A stretch of DNA of 64,000 nt from Uloborus plumipes (taxonomy: Eukaryota; Arthropoda; Arachnida; Araneae; Uloboridae), in assembly GCA_038373865.1 (NCBI GenBank), contig JAXGGA010002990.1, positions 46,779 through 110,778 of the forward strand, written 5' to 3'. The notes under the pieces are model-generated. The model had not been told where the DNA came from, did no database searches, and saw only the letters and a list, made by a program, of their open reading frames with translations. Made by a program: the position numbers and the translations under genes. Positions 31,157 to 43,491 of this stretch are shown here, piece after piece. The first letter of the stretch is position 1; each line of letters opens with the position of its first letter.

Positions 31157-32620
31157 AGAGATGTCATAGCATTAAAATTTCAGCTCTTAATAAGACAATT
31201 TGAAACGTCTTTTGAATTCAATAATTCAATAACTTTAGATTTGCAAATAAAGCCTTTCATTTTGAATTCTTTCTGTTCCATTCTTTATCTAGGCGGTCAA
31301 TCTTACTTTAATGATCTACTCTTTATTCAACAAACCTCTTTGGATTATTATTATGATAACTGTAATCACACTATTTAATTCAATCAATTCAAATTAATTA
31401 TGAGACAAAATTAAAAAAACAGTTTGACAATTCATCTTAGCCGTTTAGTGCTAATGACATTTAGATAGCGTGTGACAAGTTCCTGTTTCAAGCACGCCAG
31501 ACATATTTATATAACTTCTGTCTATTTGCTATGCTTTTAGTTTACTTTTCCTGCAAAATACTAAACAAAATAAAAAAAAAATACGTATTAACATTGTTCA
31601 TAAAATATAATTAGTTTACTAAATAAAATTAAAATATAAATTAAAAATATATTTAGTTTATGAATAAATTGAAACGAATAAAAATCTGTAATAAGAATAA
31701 AAAGTAAGATTAGAAAAAGCTTTTGTAGGTCTGTTTAGGCTGTTTGTCAATCAATCCGATTAACTTTCTTCCACTTCCCCAAAGAATTTGTGAAATGATC
31801 ATTTGACTCGGATAGAGCATTATTCCTTCGTGTTTGTCTCGAGTGCGCATACATTTGTTTCTTTTTCGGTTTGGGATTCCCCCCCCCCTCCACTTTTGAG
31901 CAGTTTAAAACATAGCCATCAAGCCCTATTGAGAATTTTCGTTCAGTAATTCTTGATAACAAAGGTTAATATTTAGATTTCTGAGAGCTTTATCACAAAG
32001 AACTTTTGATGTAGCGCATGACAAAGTAAAGAAATTTGCTAATAATTTAGTTTGCTTTCGAACACTTCAAAGAAATTAACCTCTTTTTAAGAGTGAAATT
32101 CAATGCATTTTACTAAAGTAAATTACACTTTTGAACTAATAACTAAAGAACCAATTTTTATTACAATGTTTTCTTACACCAACGTTTAAACGCGTTTCAA
32201 ACATTCATGATAGTTATCAATACAATGTTTTGCTCCTTGAGGGGGGCGGGGGGGGGTGAAAAAGTAAACGATGGGGATCATCATTATTCTTCGACTAATC
32301 ACTGATGCACTTACGTAATAAAGCACGAATTTAGAACATTTTAACGATCAAATAAAAGTTCCCTGAACGAGTGCAAATTGCTTGAGTGCAAATGTATGTA
32401 TGCTTGAATGTATGCAAATGTGTATTGCTTTGAGTGCAAATAATTTTTGTGACGCAAATATTTTATTTGTAGATTTTTATTCCGTATCTTTAAAATTATT
32501 TAAATAGTTTTAGTACTAATATATATCAGGGTCACTGAAGGGGACAAGTAATTAGAAAGCAAAATCTTAACTCCCACTACAAGCACTTAATTGCGGAAAA
32601 ATAAGTTAAAGAGAGTCCTA
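31157..32620. other. Intergenic DNA, nothing recognised
   Basis: C-run near 31881 and G-run near 32243. The minus ORF 31747-31962 spans the C-run and is not convincing. Confidence 0.35.
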
Positions 32621-32622
32621 TA

Positions 32623-32874
32623 CTGCCGTGCTAAGCATAAAAGTGGTATCTGTAGACAGTCTTAACCTGAGATATTGCTATGTGTTTAAAAGTTGTGCGT
32701 CTCCGTGTATTTATTGAGGGGATACTTTTTCAGATTTTTAAAAAAAATATTTCCCCTTTTCAAATAACCATAAAACATCCCATTTGCATAAAATAAGTTA
32801 CAAAGAACTACCTCGCTACAGTAACTGATATTTTTTTTAAAGTGCAGACACGACTTTTGTGATTAGTACGGCAG
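32623..32874. mobile_element. TA-flanked MITE (copy 2, uninterrupted)
   Basis: 252 bp. The left end is CTGCCGTGCTAAGCATAAAAG after TA (32621-32622); the right end, read inward, is CTGCCGTACTAATCACAAAA. It aligns along its whole length with 20978-21099 plus 22841-23059 and lacks both the Helitron and the palindromic 85 bp. Confidence 0.75.
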
Positions 32875-32876
32875 TC

Positions 32877-33905
32877 TTTAAAATTTTGCTTAGCACTAAA
32901 ATAGCCCGAATTCTGTTTAGTTGATAAAAAGTCACATAACATTGAAAATAAGTGCAGCTATTCAGTTCTCCTGGGCTCCCATGCAAATTGCGCCTTACCT
33001 ACTATTGCTTTATACCGTAATTTACTAATGATTGTTTCTATACATGTGACAAGTACTCGCAGATTACTTAAACGTTTTAAACGCCCAATAGAGTGGGTTG
33101 TAAAACAAGTTTACCTTTCTGTGTTATAGTATATAGTCGAGAAAAAGAAAACAACGATAAATCTAACACGTGCATCATTTTTGCTCTGTTACTTCAATTT
33201 ATTAAGTTGTATTGGTAACAAAAATTGGCATGTGTCTCATCAGTAATTAAGATGTCAGCTTGTAAACAGTGATATTGGTTTAAAGATACAAATGGCATTT
33301 TGTAACTTTTGATTTTTTTTAGTGATGGCTGTTATAAATTTTAACCTATCAATCTGAACTTAAAAAGCACGAGGCAAATAAAGCCGTTGTTCTGGGCCTC
33401 CGTCTTCAAATGTTTGAAACATTTCTTTACTAATAAAAAAAAATTATAAAGGATTAAGGGATGAATCACATATCTTCAAGAGTAGCATTTCCCTCGGGTC
33501 ATACGTGCGTCAATCGTAACTGTTTTTAGTTTTATTATAACAAAAAGATGCCGTTCATATTAACTGCATTTCTTTTCCTTTTCATTTGATTAATATATAA
33601 ATGTTGTCGTTTTAATCTACGCAGTGATAATTTCTTAAACTTCACAGTAATCTGCTGCTCTAATATATATTCTGTGAATATATTAAAGAAGTTGACACAA
33701 TTATACAAATGCAGAAGCATTTTTAAGTATCGGTAATTTTGATTCAATGGGGAAGTTTACTTCAGTCAAAAGTACTACTTTTTGTTACTGAAATTGATAG
33801 AATGATATAAAAAAATAACATCGGCCCGGAAAATACTTTTTTTTCCCAACAATTTATTTTTTATTAATTTTTTTAAATACCCTACCTTGAAAACGGGGCG
33901 TAGTT
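32877..33905. other. Intergenic DNA, nothing recognised
   Basis: AT-rich; no features recognised. Confidence 0.35.
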
Positions 33906-33909
33906 TTTG

Positions 33910-34100
33910 TGACGTCAGTGGTGCACCTAACAGCTCTCTTTCCAATAATAACACCATTTTGCTTGACTTAAGTTGTCTAATCGCAGGAATCGGTGACGTC
34001 ACGACCTTCGTCATCTCACTACAACCAATTAGATTTCGCGCTTACGTGCACCACTGACGTCATGCGCAGATGTTTTTTTTTTCGGAATAGCATCTGCGCA
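33910..34100. repeat. Inverted repeats carrying CRE motifs
   Basis: TGACGTCAGTGGTGCAC (33910-33926) is repeated perfectly in reverse at 34046-34062, and a third TGACGTCA sits between (33994-34001). Immediately after, TGCGCAGATG (34063-34072) pairs with CATCTGCGCA (34091-34100). It could be a small foldback or MITE or a regulatory cluster; no target duplication was identified. Confidence 0.55.
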
Positions 34101-35951
34101 CCGGTTACAATAATTCACAAAAAATATATAACTGTGTCAAAAAATAAAAAAAATGGTCAATTCCTATGTTTTGAAGCATGCTCTTTCAGAAAAAAATACT
34201 TTTGAAATTTCGGAAACTCCCCCATTGGTTTACTTTAATTTTGTTTTGTCCGAAACTTTCGCCAGAACATACTGTTAGTAGCTAGTTTAAAGAAGTAGTT
34301 TGACGGCAAAACTGCATTTTCTTGGTTCATTAGACTCTCTCTTCTATCTTATTCCGACACTTTTGTTTATAACGCTTTAAGGAAATGTCTAATGTTGACT
34401 TAAGTTTATGTTTAAGAGCTAAGAGATTTATTTCCAAAAACTTTCAGAGGTTTTGGCGTTGGATCAAAACTTTTAATGAACAAAGAAATTTATAATCTCG
34501 TAAACTTAGAAAGTCGCTGTATTGACATATAGGAGGGTGACAATTCAAGAGCATTTCTAACTTTTTTTCACTTAAGTTGTTAGAGTTTTACTGATTAAGA
34601 TAGCCTAAAAAAAAAAAAAAAAATCTCAGAAAAAAAAATTAATTAAAACTAATTTAAAATTGAAAGTTGAAATTGAGTCAGTAAAATAATGTTTTCACTG
34701 AGGAGTTGGGATCGCTTTATTAACGCTATAACCGATGCGTCATTAAAAACATTCATGTGATTTACACGTACAATTCAACGCTTTTAAAAATTCACCCTGG
34801 AAGTTAGAAGTAAAATTCGAACAAAACATCAAAGCAATGAAAATATAGAAAGTTGAAAATATTTAATTCAAATTTAAAACTAGAAGAAGTGTAGATTCTA
34901 AGCACTGTAATTTGTTTCTATGCCCCAGGAAAAAAGTTGTTTCTGCTTGTTAGAAAAATATTTATTTTGCACTAGTTATCTCTCGAGAATATTCTCTTTT
35001 TTATTTTTAAATCTTATGTAGCCCCAAAGTTTACACGAATCATTGCTAAAGAAAAAAAATATATAAAGTTAACTTGGTTTTTAAAATTTAAAGGTTAGCA
35101 AATAAAATTCTAAAAGCAGAAATTGTGCTAGTGAATGATCATTTATTATTTTAACTCTTTTCTTAGAAACGTTTAGTATTACATTTTCTAAGCTTGATAA
35201 ACTCAACAAATAAAAATTGCTATAGATAGCAATTTTCTCGATTTCTTTCTTAGGTAAGAAGCGTAAAAAATATTCATGAAAAGTTCAAACTCTCGACTAC
35301 CAAAAATAAACATGTTTCAAAACAAAAAATTTGTATTTCAAAGCTATCACTACATTATATGTCATGCTGTCCAGAGTTTGGACGCAGGTTGATATTAAAA
35401 TTCAGAAAATTGAAGATATTACGATTAGCAGCAATGACAAAAAGTCTTATTTTTAAAAATAAGCAATAGGACAATACTTTCAAAAATATCTCAATGTGTG
35501 TCTTAACAAAATCCGTTTTTTATTGTCTTCGTTCTGGTACAGAAAACATTTCGTACATTTTTAAAATTTTTATGAATACATTCTTGATTCCTCTTATGAA
35601 CTAAAAGCACAAAATATAAGAAATTCTGTATGTATGTTTATTGGTTAAAGCTCTATGTTGAAAGGAAATATTTTTAAAAATTTGTTTTTTATTTATCGTC
35701 TAGTTATCGGTAAAACGAAAGTTATCGTAGAACTAATTCAGATCCTTGCATACTCTTTTATGAGTTTTATTACAATTTTCCGTTAAATAATTTTATATTT
35801 CATCGAATATTTATTTTATTACATAAATAACACTTATCGATACGTTTTTGCGATAAAAACTTATCTTTATATATTAATCTTAGTACAATCAGGTATTGAA
35901 TTAATGGAGTTAAAAGTAATTCGCACATAAAAAAGAGACTATTAAGGATTT
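34101..35951. other. Intergenic DNA, nothing recognised
   Basis: AT-rich, homopolymer runs near 34605. No features recognised. Confidence 0.4.
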
Positions 35952-36435
35952 GTGCAATGAGTTACCGCCCGTAAACCAGGGCTGAGGCAGAACTGTAGCA
36001 AATGCACCCACAGCTCGATCATAGCATCCTAAGACTGCAGTTTCGCCCTTATTAAGGGCTCCTCAGTTAGGAATAGCCAATGATCGAGCCGGAGGCAAAA
36101 ATCCTCTTATTGTAGCTAAGATAGCCAACAAACTGGTAGATAAAGTGAATTTATCTTACGAGCGAGCGTCCGCAAACTATGGTGCGGCTCAACTCGAAAT
36201 TTGAAGGCTAAAGCTGGGTAATGTGCAATGGGTTACCGCCCGTAAGCCGAGATAAGCCGACTGGTAAGATAAATTTACTTTATCTACCAGTTTGTTGGCT
36301 ATCTTAGCTACAATAAGAGGATTTTTGCCTCCGGCTCGATCATTGGCTATTCCTAACTGAGGAGCCCATAATAAGGGCGAAACTGCAGTCTTAGGATGCT
36401 ATGATCGAGCTGTGGGTGCATTTGCTATTAGGGAT
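35952..36435. mobile_element. Foldback-type element (copy 2), near-perfect arms
   Basis: Arms 35996-36159 and 36264-36427 are each 164 bp and differ at two positions, around a 104-bp loop. The left flank GAGTTACCGCCCGTAAACCA and GGGCTGAGGCAGAA correspond to the end of the foldback element at 4401-4775. Shared inner blocks are GACTGCAGTTTCGC and GAGGCAAAAATCCTCTTA. The loop contains another copy of the terminal motif (GTGCAATGGGTTACCGCCCG, 36227-36246). If transcribed it would give a long dsRNA hairpin. No protein is encoded; the ORF entering it at 36412 is not coding. Confidence 0.8.
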
Positions 36436-39400
36436 TTGCTTGTTAAAAACTGTAACTCTTTGTTTAACTTAAACATTGTTCAGTCGAGATTTCTTGTGAG
36501 CGCTGTGAAACTTAAGCTATCAAGATCTGAAAAAAATCTGTGCAAAGATTACTTTGACGCACTTATTTTTTCTCAAATTTATCCCCTTCCCGAATGTAAG
36601 AGAATCAAATTACGGAAAATGTTTCAATACAATTTAATGTTTCTAACATTAAGTGGCGAAGAAAGAAAGGCCGGTTGTGATTTATTTATGAATAACATTT
36701 TATTAGTGATTTCTTTTCATATAATTAACTGGACGAATAAATACTAAATGCATAAAAAAAACCCCGACAGCAGAAACAGCACGACGTTGCAAGGCTCGTC
36801 GCAGATGAAAAGGTTTGCAGACTATTTCTGAGTTGGAAAGACTTACTTTTTGCTTGCAATAAACTCCTTGAATTTAATGTAGAAAAATACAGTTCAGAAC
36901 AAAACATAAAGAAAAAGTACATAAAGAGAAAAAAAAATTAGCTGAAAAAACATAAGCATTTATTCTAGCGCATCTGTTTACCATTTTATTTTGCAACTTT
37001 TTAGTCTAAGTATAACTCTTAATTTTTCAGTTCTTCATTTTATTTTCAGTTGTTTGCTGCTGATGATTCATAATAAGTGTTACGACTAATCAATTGCTAT
37101 TGTACTTTGCACACTATTTTTTTTTTTTTTACTCTGTGTCGTAGACGCTGAAAATTATTCAGCGAAATAAGATGCAGTATTCAATTGCGGAAAATCAGAC
37201 GGGAGAACTCTGGGAACATTTTAAAAGATTGCGAAAATTTACTTTTCCGAAACAAAATTTTGCGTTCTTAAAATAACTTCTCCATACTAGGAAAAAAAGT
37301 AGTTTCGTATGTATTGCGTTACTCTAATGAATTTACTGCAAATTAAGATTTTGAAAATTAAAGAATCGAAAAATTGATGCATTCCAAGAATTCTTATTTG
37401 TACATTTTCAATATTTTCTTCTTAACGATGATTGAGTTATGCATCTTATCTTATTCAAATCCATTAGACTGTGGCGTGATATGTTGTGCAAACAGATAAA
37501 CAAACTCACAGACTTTTTAATTTGTAGATATTGATTAGTTTTAATCACGTTGGCTTATCACGAACATTTATGGTAAGTAAGATGTTTGCAGCTCTTTCAC
37601 AAAGTCATGCTACAAGTAAGGACATCGCCACAAAAATTACCATTGATTGCAGCATTCCAAATTATGATTTATTCAAAGTTGAAGTAGCAGTCATTTCGGC
37701 CTTTGATTGAAATAAACGATGATAAATTAAAACCTTGATTGGGAAATGTCGACATCTTAATGAAGAACGAAAAGCAAAACTTTTCAACTAAACGTCATTA
37801 TTTGAAGGATTAGAAAAAAAAATCATTATTTATACAATTATTAATTATAATGTCTTAACCCCCCCCCCCTCCGTCTTACATCGCTGATAGTGAAATGAAT
37901 TAGAATTCATAATGAATGGCTTTTGTATTTCACGGAATGTTTCGTGCAGGAAACAGCTGGTAGCCACTTCTTGTTGCATTTATTAGCAATGACACTTTTC
38001 CTTTCCATATTTATGCATCACTGATTCTTATTTACACTTTTTTTATTTCTTTAATCCTATATAGATTTCTATTATTTTAATCAACTAAAAAATATTTTAA
38101 GTTACTAAAACTTCTGCATTATATATATTAATTCTTCAATGAATAAGTTGAATTTTTTAAATAAATAAGAGCTGAGAAATAAAAAATAGAAATTGCGAAG
38201 ACTCCGCATTTCCTAAACTGTAGACTGCAGCGGATGCACTTGTTTAAAAAAAAAGAGAAATATAGGTTCTTAATAAAAGCTCTTAATGAAAAATAACTAC
38301 ATAAAAGTTATACGAAAACCACAGGTTCGAAGACAAAAATAGTGTGGGAAACGAAGTTCTAGTTTACGGAAGGATAGGCACTGACTTTTATAAGTTGGTT
38401 TATCATAACTCAGACACACATTCTTTCAATTTCCTTTACAAATTTGTTCAACAATGTTGCTTTCAGTCACCTGAAATCCATCAGCACTAAATGATGAAAC
38501 AACTTTGCATTACTTGTTTTGATTTTGCTTAAATTTTGTATAATTTTACTTAACAGATAATTTGAATTGTATATAGCCGCAGAATTGATGATCATTATCT
38601 TTGATTTGATCAACGCTGAGCTGCGCAGGACGCTTATTTTTTGTTCTTAGTTTTTCAAACTGCACCCCTTGTAGCACCCGTGGTTGCTGATTATTTTACA
38701 GTGTCACAGTTTAATACTTCAAAGTGCATTGTGAGCACCAAATTGCTGGTTATTTTAATTTCTGAAACTGCTTTGTAAGCGCTTGACTGCACGTTGTAAG
38801 TTATTTTTACTTTGTCAAAATTGTGCTTTTGTGGAGGACTTGATTCTTAATAATTCGTATTTGCAAAGTGAATGTAGGCATTCGAAACAAAGTATGAGTC
38901 TTTTTTTTTGATAAAGTGTGAGCAAAACTATTTTTGTTATAAATGAAAAGAAGAAAAGTGTGCTAATTTGTAGTCTTTTTGAACTGCTTAAAAGCTAGTG
39001 AGATGAAGTCATGCAACACTATTGATAGCAAATATTGACTGCAGAAGTAGCTATGTTTATGTGTTAACATTTGAAAGCATAGCTTGTTACTCTCTCTTTT
39101 TGATGCACAAAGGCAGAAAGAGCCAGTGCTTCTCTTCTGATAATATCAAAGTAGAAAGTACGTGATATACTGCTTGTCGTGACCAACTAAAATTCGCATA
39201 CAGGATTTCTGGAATTGAAATGAGTGACAAATTTTTTATTGAAAATAAAGTCGCTGTTCCTGGAGAACAATAGCGTAAATAAAGTTTTGAGTACTTGAAT
39301 ATTAATGCTAATGGCCCCGCAAAGCCTTAGAGCATACGGTGGTACAACGAGGTAATTGTGTTTAGACTTTGAAAGCTAGATCTTAGTTTGAAAGAGTAAT

Positions 39401-40070
39401 GACGTAATTGATTAAGGGTTGAAAATTAATATATTTTAATTCCAAGTGTGGTAATATAACAGTAAAGAATGGTATGTTATGCATATACCCCTGTCATTAT
39501 TTTCAGTTAGTTTTTCAAATAAAATTTTCCCTCCTCTTTTCGGTCTCCTGTAAAGTTTTAGTTTTAGCAATTCCGTCATTGCTCTTTAAGAACAGTGATG
39601 TATTTTTGACTGGTTTCTAAAGTTCGGAAAGAAAATATTTAAAAATAAAGAAAATACAAATTTACTACTTTCTAAAATAGCGAAATCCGCTTGCGTTGTT
39701 TACAGTATCTACATTTATGTGAGAATAAGATGATTTGATCCCATTTAGTGCTCCTCATTAATATTCTCTTCTCAAAAGTATTCTGGTATTCTGCAGCTGA
39801 AATAAGTAGTTCACGGAGCACTGGATGTGTTTTTCGCTAATTTCCTCTCCATTTTCGTATAAACGAAACGAAATTGGTGATAATACTCATTAAGTTTAAC
39901 TCTTTAAATATTTTAATGAAGATCCAAAAAACTAGGTAGTTTCCCTTCAAAATTAAAAAAAAAAACTATAATTATGTTATTGTTATTATTTTCAGTTTTA
40001 AAACAGCAGCTTGCAAACATCAATCCCTTCAAAACTTTGTCCGTTTCATAGCACTGTTTTTTCCGCAGTG
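36436..40070. other. Long AT-rich stretch, no genes recognised
   Basis: 3.6 kb with homopolymer runs (for example C at 37860-37869) and no repeat termini, RNA gene or credible exon. Minus ORF 36725-36922 is S/F-rich and unconvincing. Confidence 0.4.
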
Positions 40071-40074
40071 AAGC

Positions 40075-40215
40075 GGAGCAGGAAGAAAACGGCCCAATTC
40101 CGGCTCCGACTCCGATTTCTCAAATTTAGAACCTTCGACTCCGACTCCTACTTCACAGTCCTGCCTGAGTTGGGAGTGAAAACCACATACCCCTTCTCCA
40201 CCCCAAAATCTGCTC
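40075..40215. repeat. GACTCC-rich degenerate hexamer repeat
   Basis: GGCTCCGACTCCGATT and TTCGACTCCGACTCCTACTT are interrupted GACTCC arrays; CACGACTTCGACTCCAG follows. The last bases of the window (63975-64000) show the same hexamer. ORFs on both strands here (75-86 codons) reflect the repeat. Confidence 0.5.
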
Positions 40216-40572
40216 GGCTTCACGACTTCGACTCCAGCTGGTTTTCCCAATTGCACTACGCAAAATTCTAATTATTCGCTTATGCAAATATTAAGGACGC
40301 TATTAAGTGCGAATAATACTCTCTTTTCTGCGTCTGAACCTTCTTACATCGTGGAAAGTACTATAATTCAACTTCGCAGAGATGGCCTATGACTCCTCCT
40401 TTTTTCAGGATTGTCCATTTTTAGGAAGGGGTGATACGCAGATTAAAATTGAGGAATGGGATTCACAATTGATGGGGGAATTTGAATGGGTAGAAATTCT
40501 ACCTATTTTAAGGAACGGACTCGTTTTCTCATTTGATTGACACCGGCCATCTCGTCGCGGTTGAATTATATA

Positions 40573-41032
40573 CAGTCAAACCTCTCTATCTCGAATTTCA
40601 CGGGACAGAAGAAACATTCGATATACGGATTTTTCGAAATACAGAGGTTGTGATAAAATTTACAAAAATAAACAATTGGAACAAAGTTGTTGAATATTTT
40701 ACTGTACGGCGTGTTGTGAGTCCACTTTTTACTAATTGTGATGACTATATCGGTAGCAAGTTAATTCATACCTTTAAGTACGAATATAGTCTTTGAGTGA
40801 TTGTGTAAAAGATGATTTTTGTCTCCGAGTTATACCATTGATAAAGGTGGCTGGAGATGAAATTCAAAAAGGAGAGTCGTGAAAATTTGAGATATAGAGG
40901 TTTTTGGAAAAATCCTTGGGGATAAACATGAGAGAAAACATTAAATTTTTGCTGTAAAAGTAGGGAAATTGAAAAATTTCGACATAGACAGGTTTTCGAG
41001 ATAAGCATGTTCGAGATAAACAGGTTCGACAG
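40573..41032. mobile_element. Pogo/Tigger-like MITE
   Basis: 460 bp between TA dinucleotides (40571-40572, 41033-41034). The left end is CAGTCAAACCTCTCTATCTC; the right end, read inward, is CTGTCGAACCTGTTTATCTC. Subterminal repeats of TTCGA(G/A)ATA follow on both sides. The ORFs within (up to 87 codons) have no transposase motif. Non-autonomous. Confidence 0.65.
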
Positions 41033-41099
41033 TACTGATGTTTCAAGTTTTAAGTTTTTTAAAGCTTTTGGGATTAAGACATCACCGAGAGTTAGGAGA

Positions 41100-41580
41100 G
41101 AGTAAAAGGTGCGGCTGAAAAATCTTAGTAATGCACATTTTTTTCTTTTTTTTTGTTAACAACTGGTGGGATACATGTTCTTAAAACCAATCAGCTAATG
41201 ATTTCCATGAAATTCAAACAATTCAACTGTTACAAACATTTAATGCAAATACAAATGTAGTGTCTAGCAACAGGCTCTGGGCCTTGTTATGTTGCTCCTG
41301 GTTAAATTATTCCCCAATGAAGATCAATGGCCCTCTAAAGGCTATCTATTCCATTGCTCCTTACCGCTTCTTCCGGTAAATTGTTCCAAATTTCCACTAC
41401 CCTGATAAAAGAGTAATTTTTCCTAATTTTCAGGTTAGCCGGAGCTTTAAACAGCTTAAAGCAATGAACCCTTGTCCTGCTTTCCATACAAAAATCTATC
41501 CCCGTTGCATCTTTTATTTTCATAAATTTAAACAACTGAATCATGTCCTTTCTGATTCTCCTTTGCTCAAGACTATACAT
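41100..41580 (-). pseudogene. 5'-truncated non-LTR retrotransposon (CR1-like LINE)
   Basis: The minus ORF 41580-41335 reads RRIRKDMIQLFKFMK, TRVHCFKLFKAPANLKIRKN and FIRVVEIWNNLPEEAVRSNG. This is the familiar C-terminal tail that follows the reverse transcriptase domain in CR1/Jockey-type LINEs. Only the last 81 residues are present, then about 230 bp of 3' region. The copy is dead on arrival: no polymerase domain, no endonuclease. Confidence 0.7.
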
Positions 41581-41599
41581 ATTAAGTCATAATCATGTG

Positions 41600-42800
41600 A
41601 ATAATTTTATTAAATTCTTTTTAGAAATTTTTTCTGCACACATCTAGGGATTTTCAGTTTCTGAAGATATGTCCACCCACTCTAGCTTTATGTTGGAGGG
41701 GAACATTGTAAGATAAGTAATGAAAACCTATCTTGCTGTTCGAAATACATAAAATCATGATACGAAAAATCCCTTTTGTTTCAACGCATAATCATCTTTT
41801 GTTCATTGATTCTTTTCAAACAAATTACATTCTATTGAATTTTTTCAAACACAGCTTTGTCACAAAACCAATAGTTGTTTTTTATCATTATAATTATTGT
41901 TGTTGTTGCATAAAAATTGCTCTCTCTTTTCAAAGCTTCATTTTAATATCAGGACACACTTCTAAGTAGCGTTGAGTTGCATGAGTGCCGCTTATTGTTT
42001 CTCACCCTTGACCTAACTTAATATAGTAATTTCAAGCGCCATAATCATCTTGGCGCATGCGTGACAGCCCGTCTGTTTTTCTGTCATCTCCGCCCACTTT
42101 TTTATTCGACAAGTTCAAGGACATCTATTAGCTAGCGATAACAATCTTACCACACTATGTCAATTTATGAAAGCATTCTATCTCACGGCATTATTATATT
42201 ATTGGAGTATCGGGCGTAATTATTATTTTAAAACTTCGAATTTTTTTGCCAAATAATAGAGATTAAATAATTGTCAAATTTGCATACTAAATACTTTTGA
42301 CTCTAATGTGTTATCTTCACTAGGTTTTCTTAAATTTGAATAAAACACACACACAACAAAAAAAAAAAAAAAAAACAATTCCGAAACTAAAACTTATTTG
42401 CATCTTCATTCTTACCCAGCATTGTTTAGCTCTGTATAAATTTTGTTTTTAACTCTAAACTTTTTCAAAATAATGCAAAATTTTTCTGCAACATCGTAAG
42501 TCCATTCCCTTTCATTTTATAATCGCATCGGACTTACTGGTGATGAAGATTGCGAATGGTAAAACTTTTCTCTCATTTTTCATTATACGTAATTGCTTTC
42601 ACATATTCTTGCAAAAAATGTGTGAAAGAGTTATTACAAAAATAATTGTAGTTATTATGAGCAGTTATTGTAAGCAAAATGAATAAGAACTCAAGAAAAA
42701 AAGGAAAACAGGGACCGGTAAATCAACCTCCCGTATCAGGAAAGGACGTTCTGTGAGTCTGGTATAGATACTATAGCAGAATTGGTCTTGATAGATACCC
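41600..42800. other. Intergenic DNA, nothing firm
   Basis: A GCGCATGCG motif (42053-42061), the core of NRF1-type promoter sites, stands in a slightly GC-richer patch, but no gene start follows. A poly(A) run lies near 42359-42375. Confidence 0.3.
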
Positions 42801-42801
42801 T

Positions 42802-43010
42802 CACTGCAAAAAATAACCTTGTTTTATAGTATAATACTGGAATCAGAGGTTCTAGCTTAAAACAACAAAATGCATAGTATAAACTAAAATTAGCAGTAAT
42901 ATAAAAATTACTGCCTATTTTTCAGTGTACTACTGGGCATTTTGCAGTTCTAAATTCGAACTTCTGTTGCCAGTATTATACTGTAAAACAACAGTTTATT
43001 TTTTACAGTT
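42802..43010. mobile_element. ACTGTAAAA-type MITE (copy 1)
   Basis: Termini CACTGCAAAAAATAACCTTG and, inward from the right, ACTGTAAAAAATAAACTGTT. Both arms contain GTATAATACTGG. Same family as 50655-50968 and 54017-54397. Short, non-coding; target duplication unclear. Confidence 0.55.
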
Positions 43011-43015
43011 CTTGC

Positions 43016-43215
43016 TGTTTGCAGTAGTTGCAATGGCATGGCATGATGAGCATTGTCATGTGTTGTGCAGGAGTTTATTCGAAATGATTGTTCTGTGCTT
43101 ACTAATGAGCGAGCCTTTCGATTTAGATTTCAATTTGGCCAACATGATTCTGCTCGAAATAGAAAAATTATTCATATTTGTTTATGAAAACATAAAGCCA
43201 CTGGAACTGCAATGA
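43016..43215 (+). pseudogene. Coding-like segment, plus-strand half of an inverted duplication
   Basis: The translation of this strand (DEHCHVLCRSLFEMIVLCLL, then SEPFDLDFNLANMILLEI) aligns with the minus-strand frame at 43240-43491 (GEHRRLLSRNILLMEVLRLP, then NEPCEFDSNSAELIPFNM). Shared residues include EH, R, EVL/IVL, EP, FD, N, A and I. The DNA starts (CAGTAGTTGCAATGG and CGCAGTTGCAATGG) are alike. This half is more degraded in its second part. Protein family unknown. Confidence 0.4.
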
Positions 43216-43239
43216 AAACAAAAATGCCAGGCGGATCTC

Positions 43240-43491
43240 TCAGGCCGTTACGTTGAAAAATGTGGTGCATGTTTGAAGTGAAATGAAGTCTTCAAAGCGT
43301 TCAGCACATGAACATGCATCTGCCCTGAGCTTGTCTGTTAGGGTGTAAGAAAAATCTTGCACAAGATCTTCACGACGTGAATAGTTTTTCATGTTGAATG
43401 GGATCAATTCGGCAGAATTAGAATCAAATTCGCAAGGCTCATTGTGTGGTAAACGCAGAACCTCCATTAAGAGTATATTCCTAGACAACAA
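43240..43491 (-). CDS. Candidate coding segment, minus-strand half of the inverted duplication
   Basis: An open frame of 83 codons with mixed composition (KNYSRREDLVQD, DKLRADACSCAERFEDF) unlike the AT-rich surroundings. TTGTTGTCTAG just inside could serve as a splice acceptor for an exon starting GAATATAC. Stop at the right position of the duplication. There is no ATG near its start, so it is a partial exon or a fragment of a mobile-element protein. Together with 43016-43215 it forms a tail-to-tail inverted pair. I do not recognise it. Confidence 0.35.
   Translation of the reverse strand: MLSRNILLMEVLRLPHNEPCEFDSNSAELIPFNMKNYSRREDLVQDFSYTLTDKLRADACSCAERFEDFISLQTCTTFFNVTA

Noticed and set aside
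42053..42061. NRF1-like promoter site GCGCATGCG
   Set aside because: Single motif without a gene start or CpG-rich surroundings.
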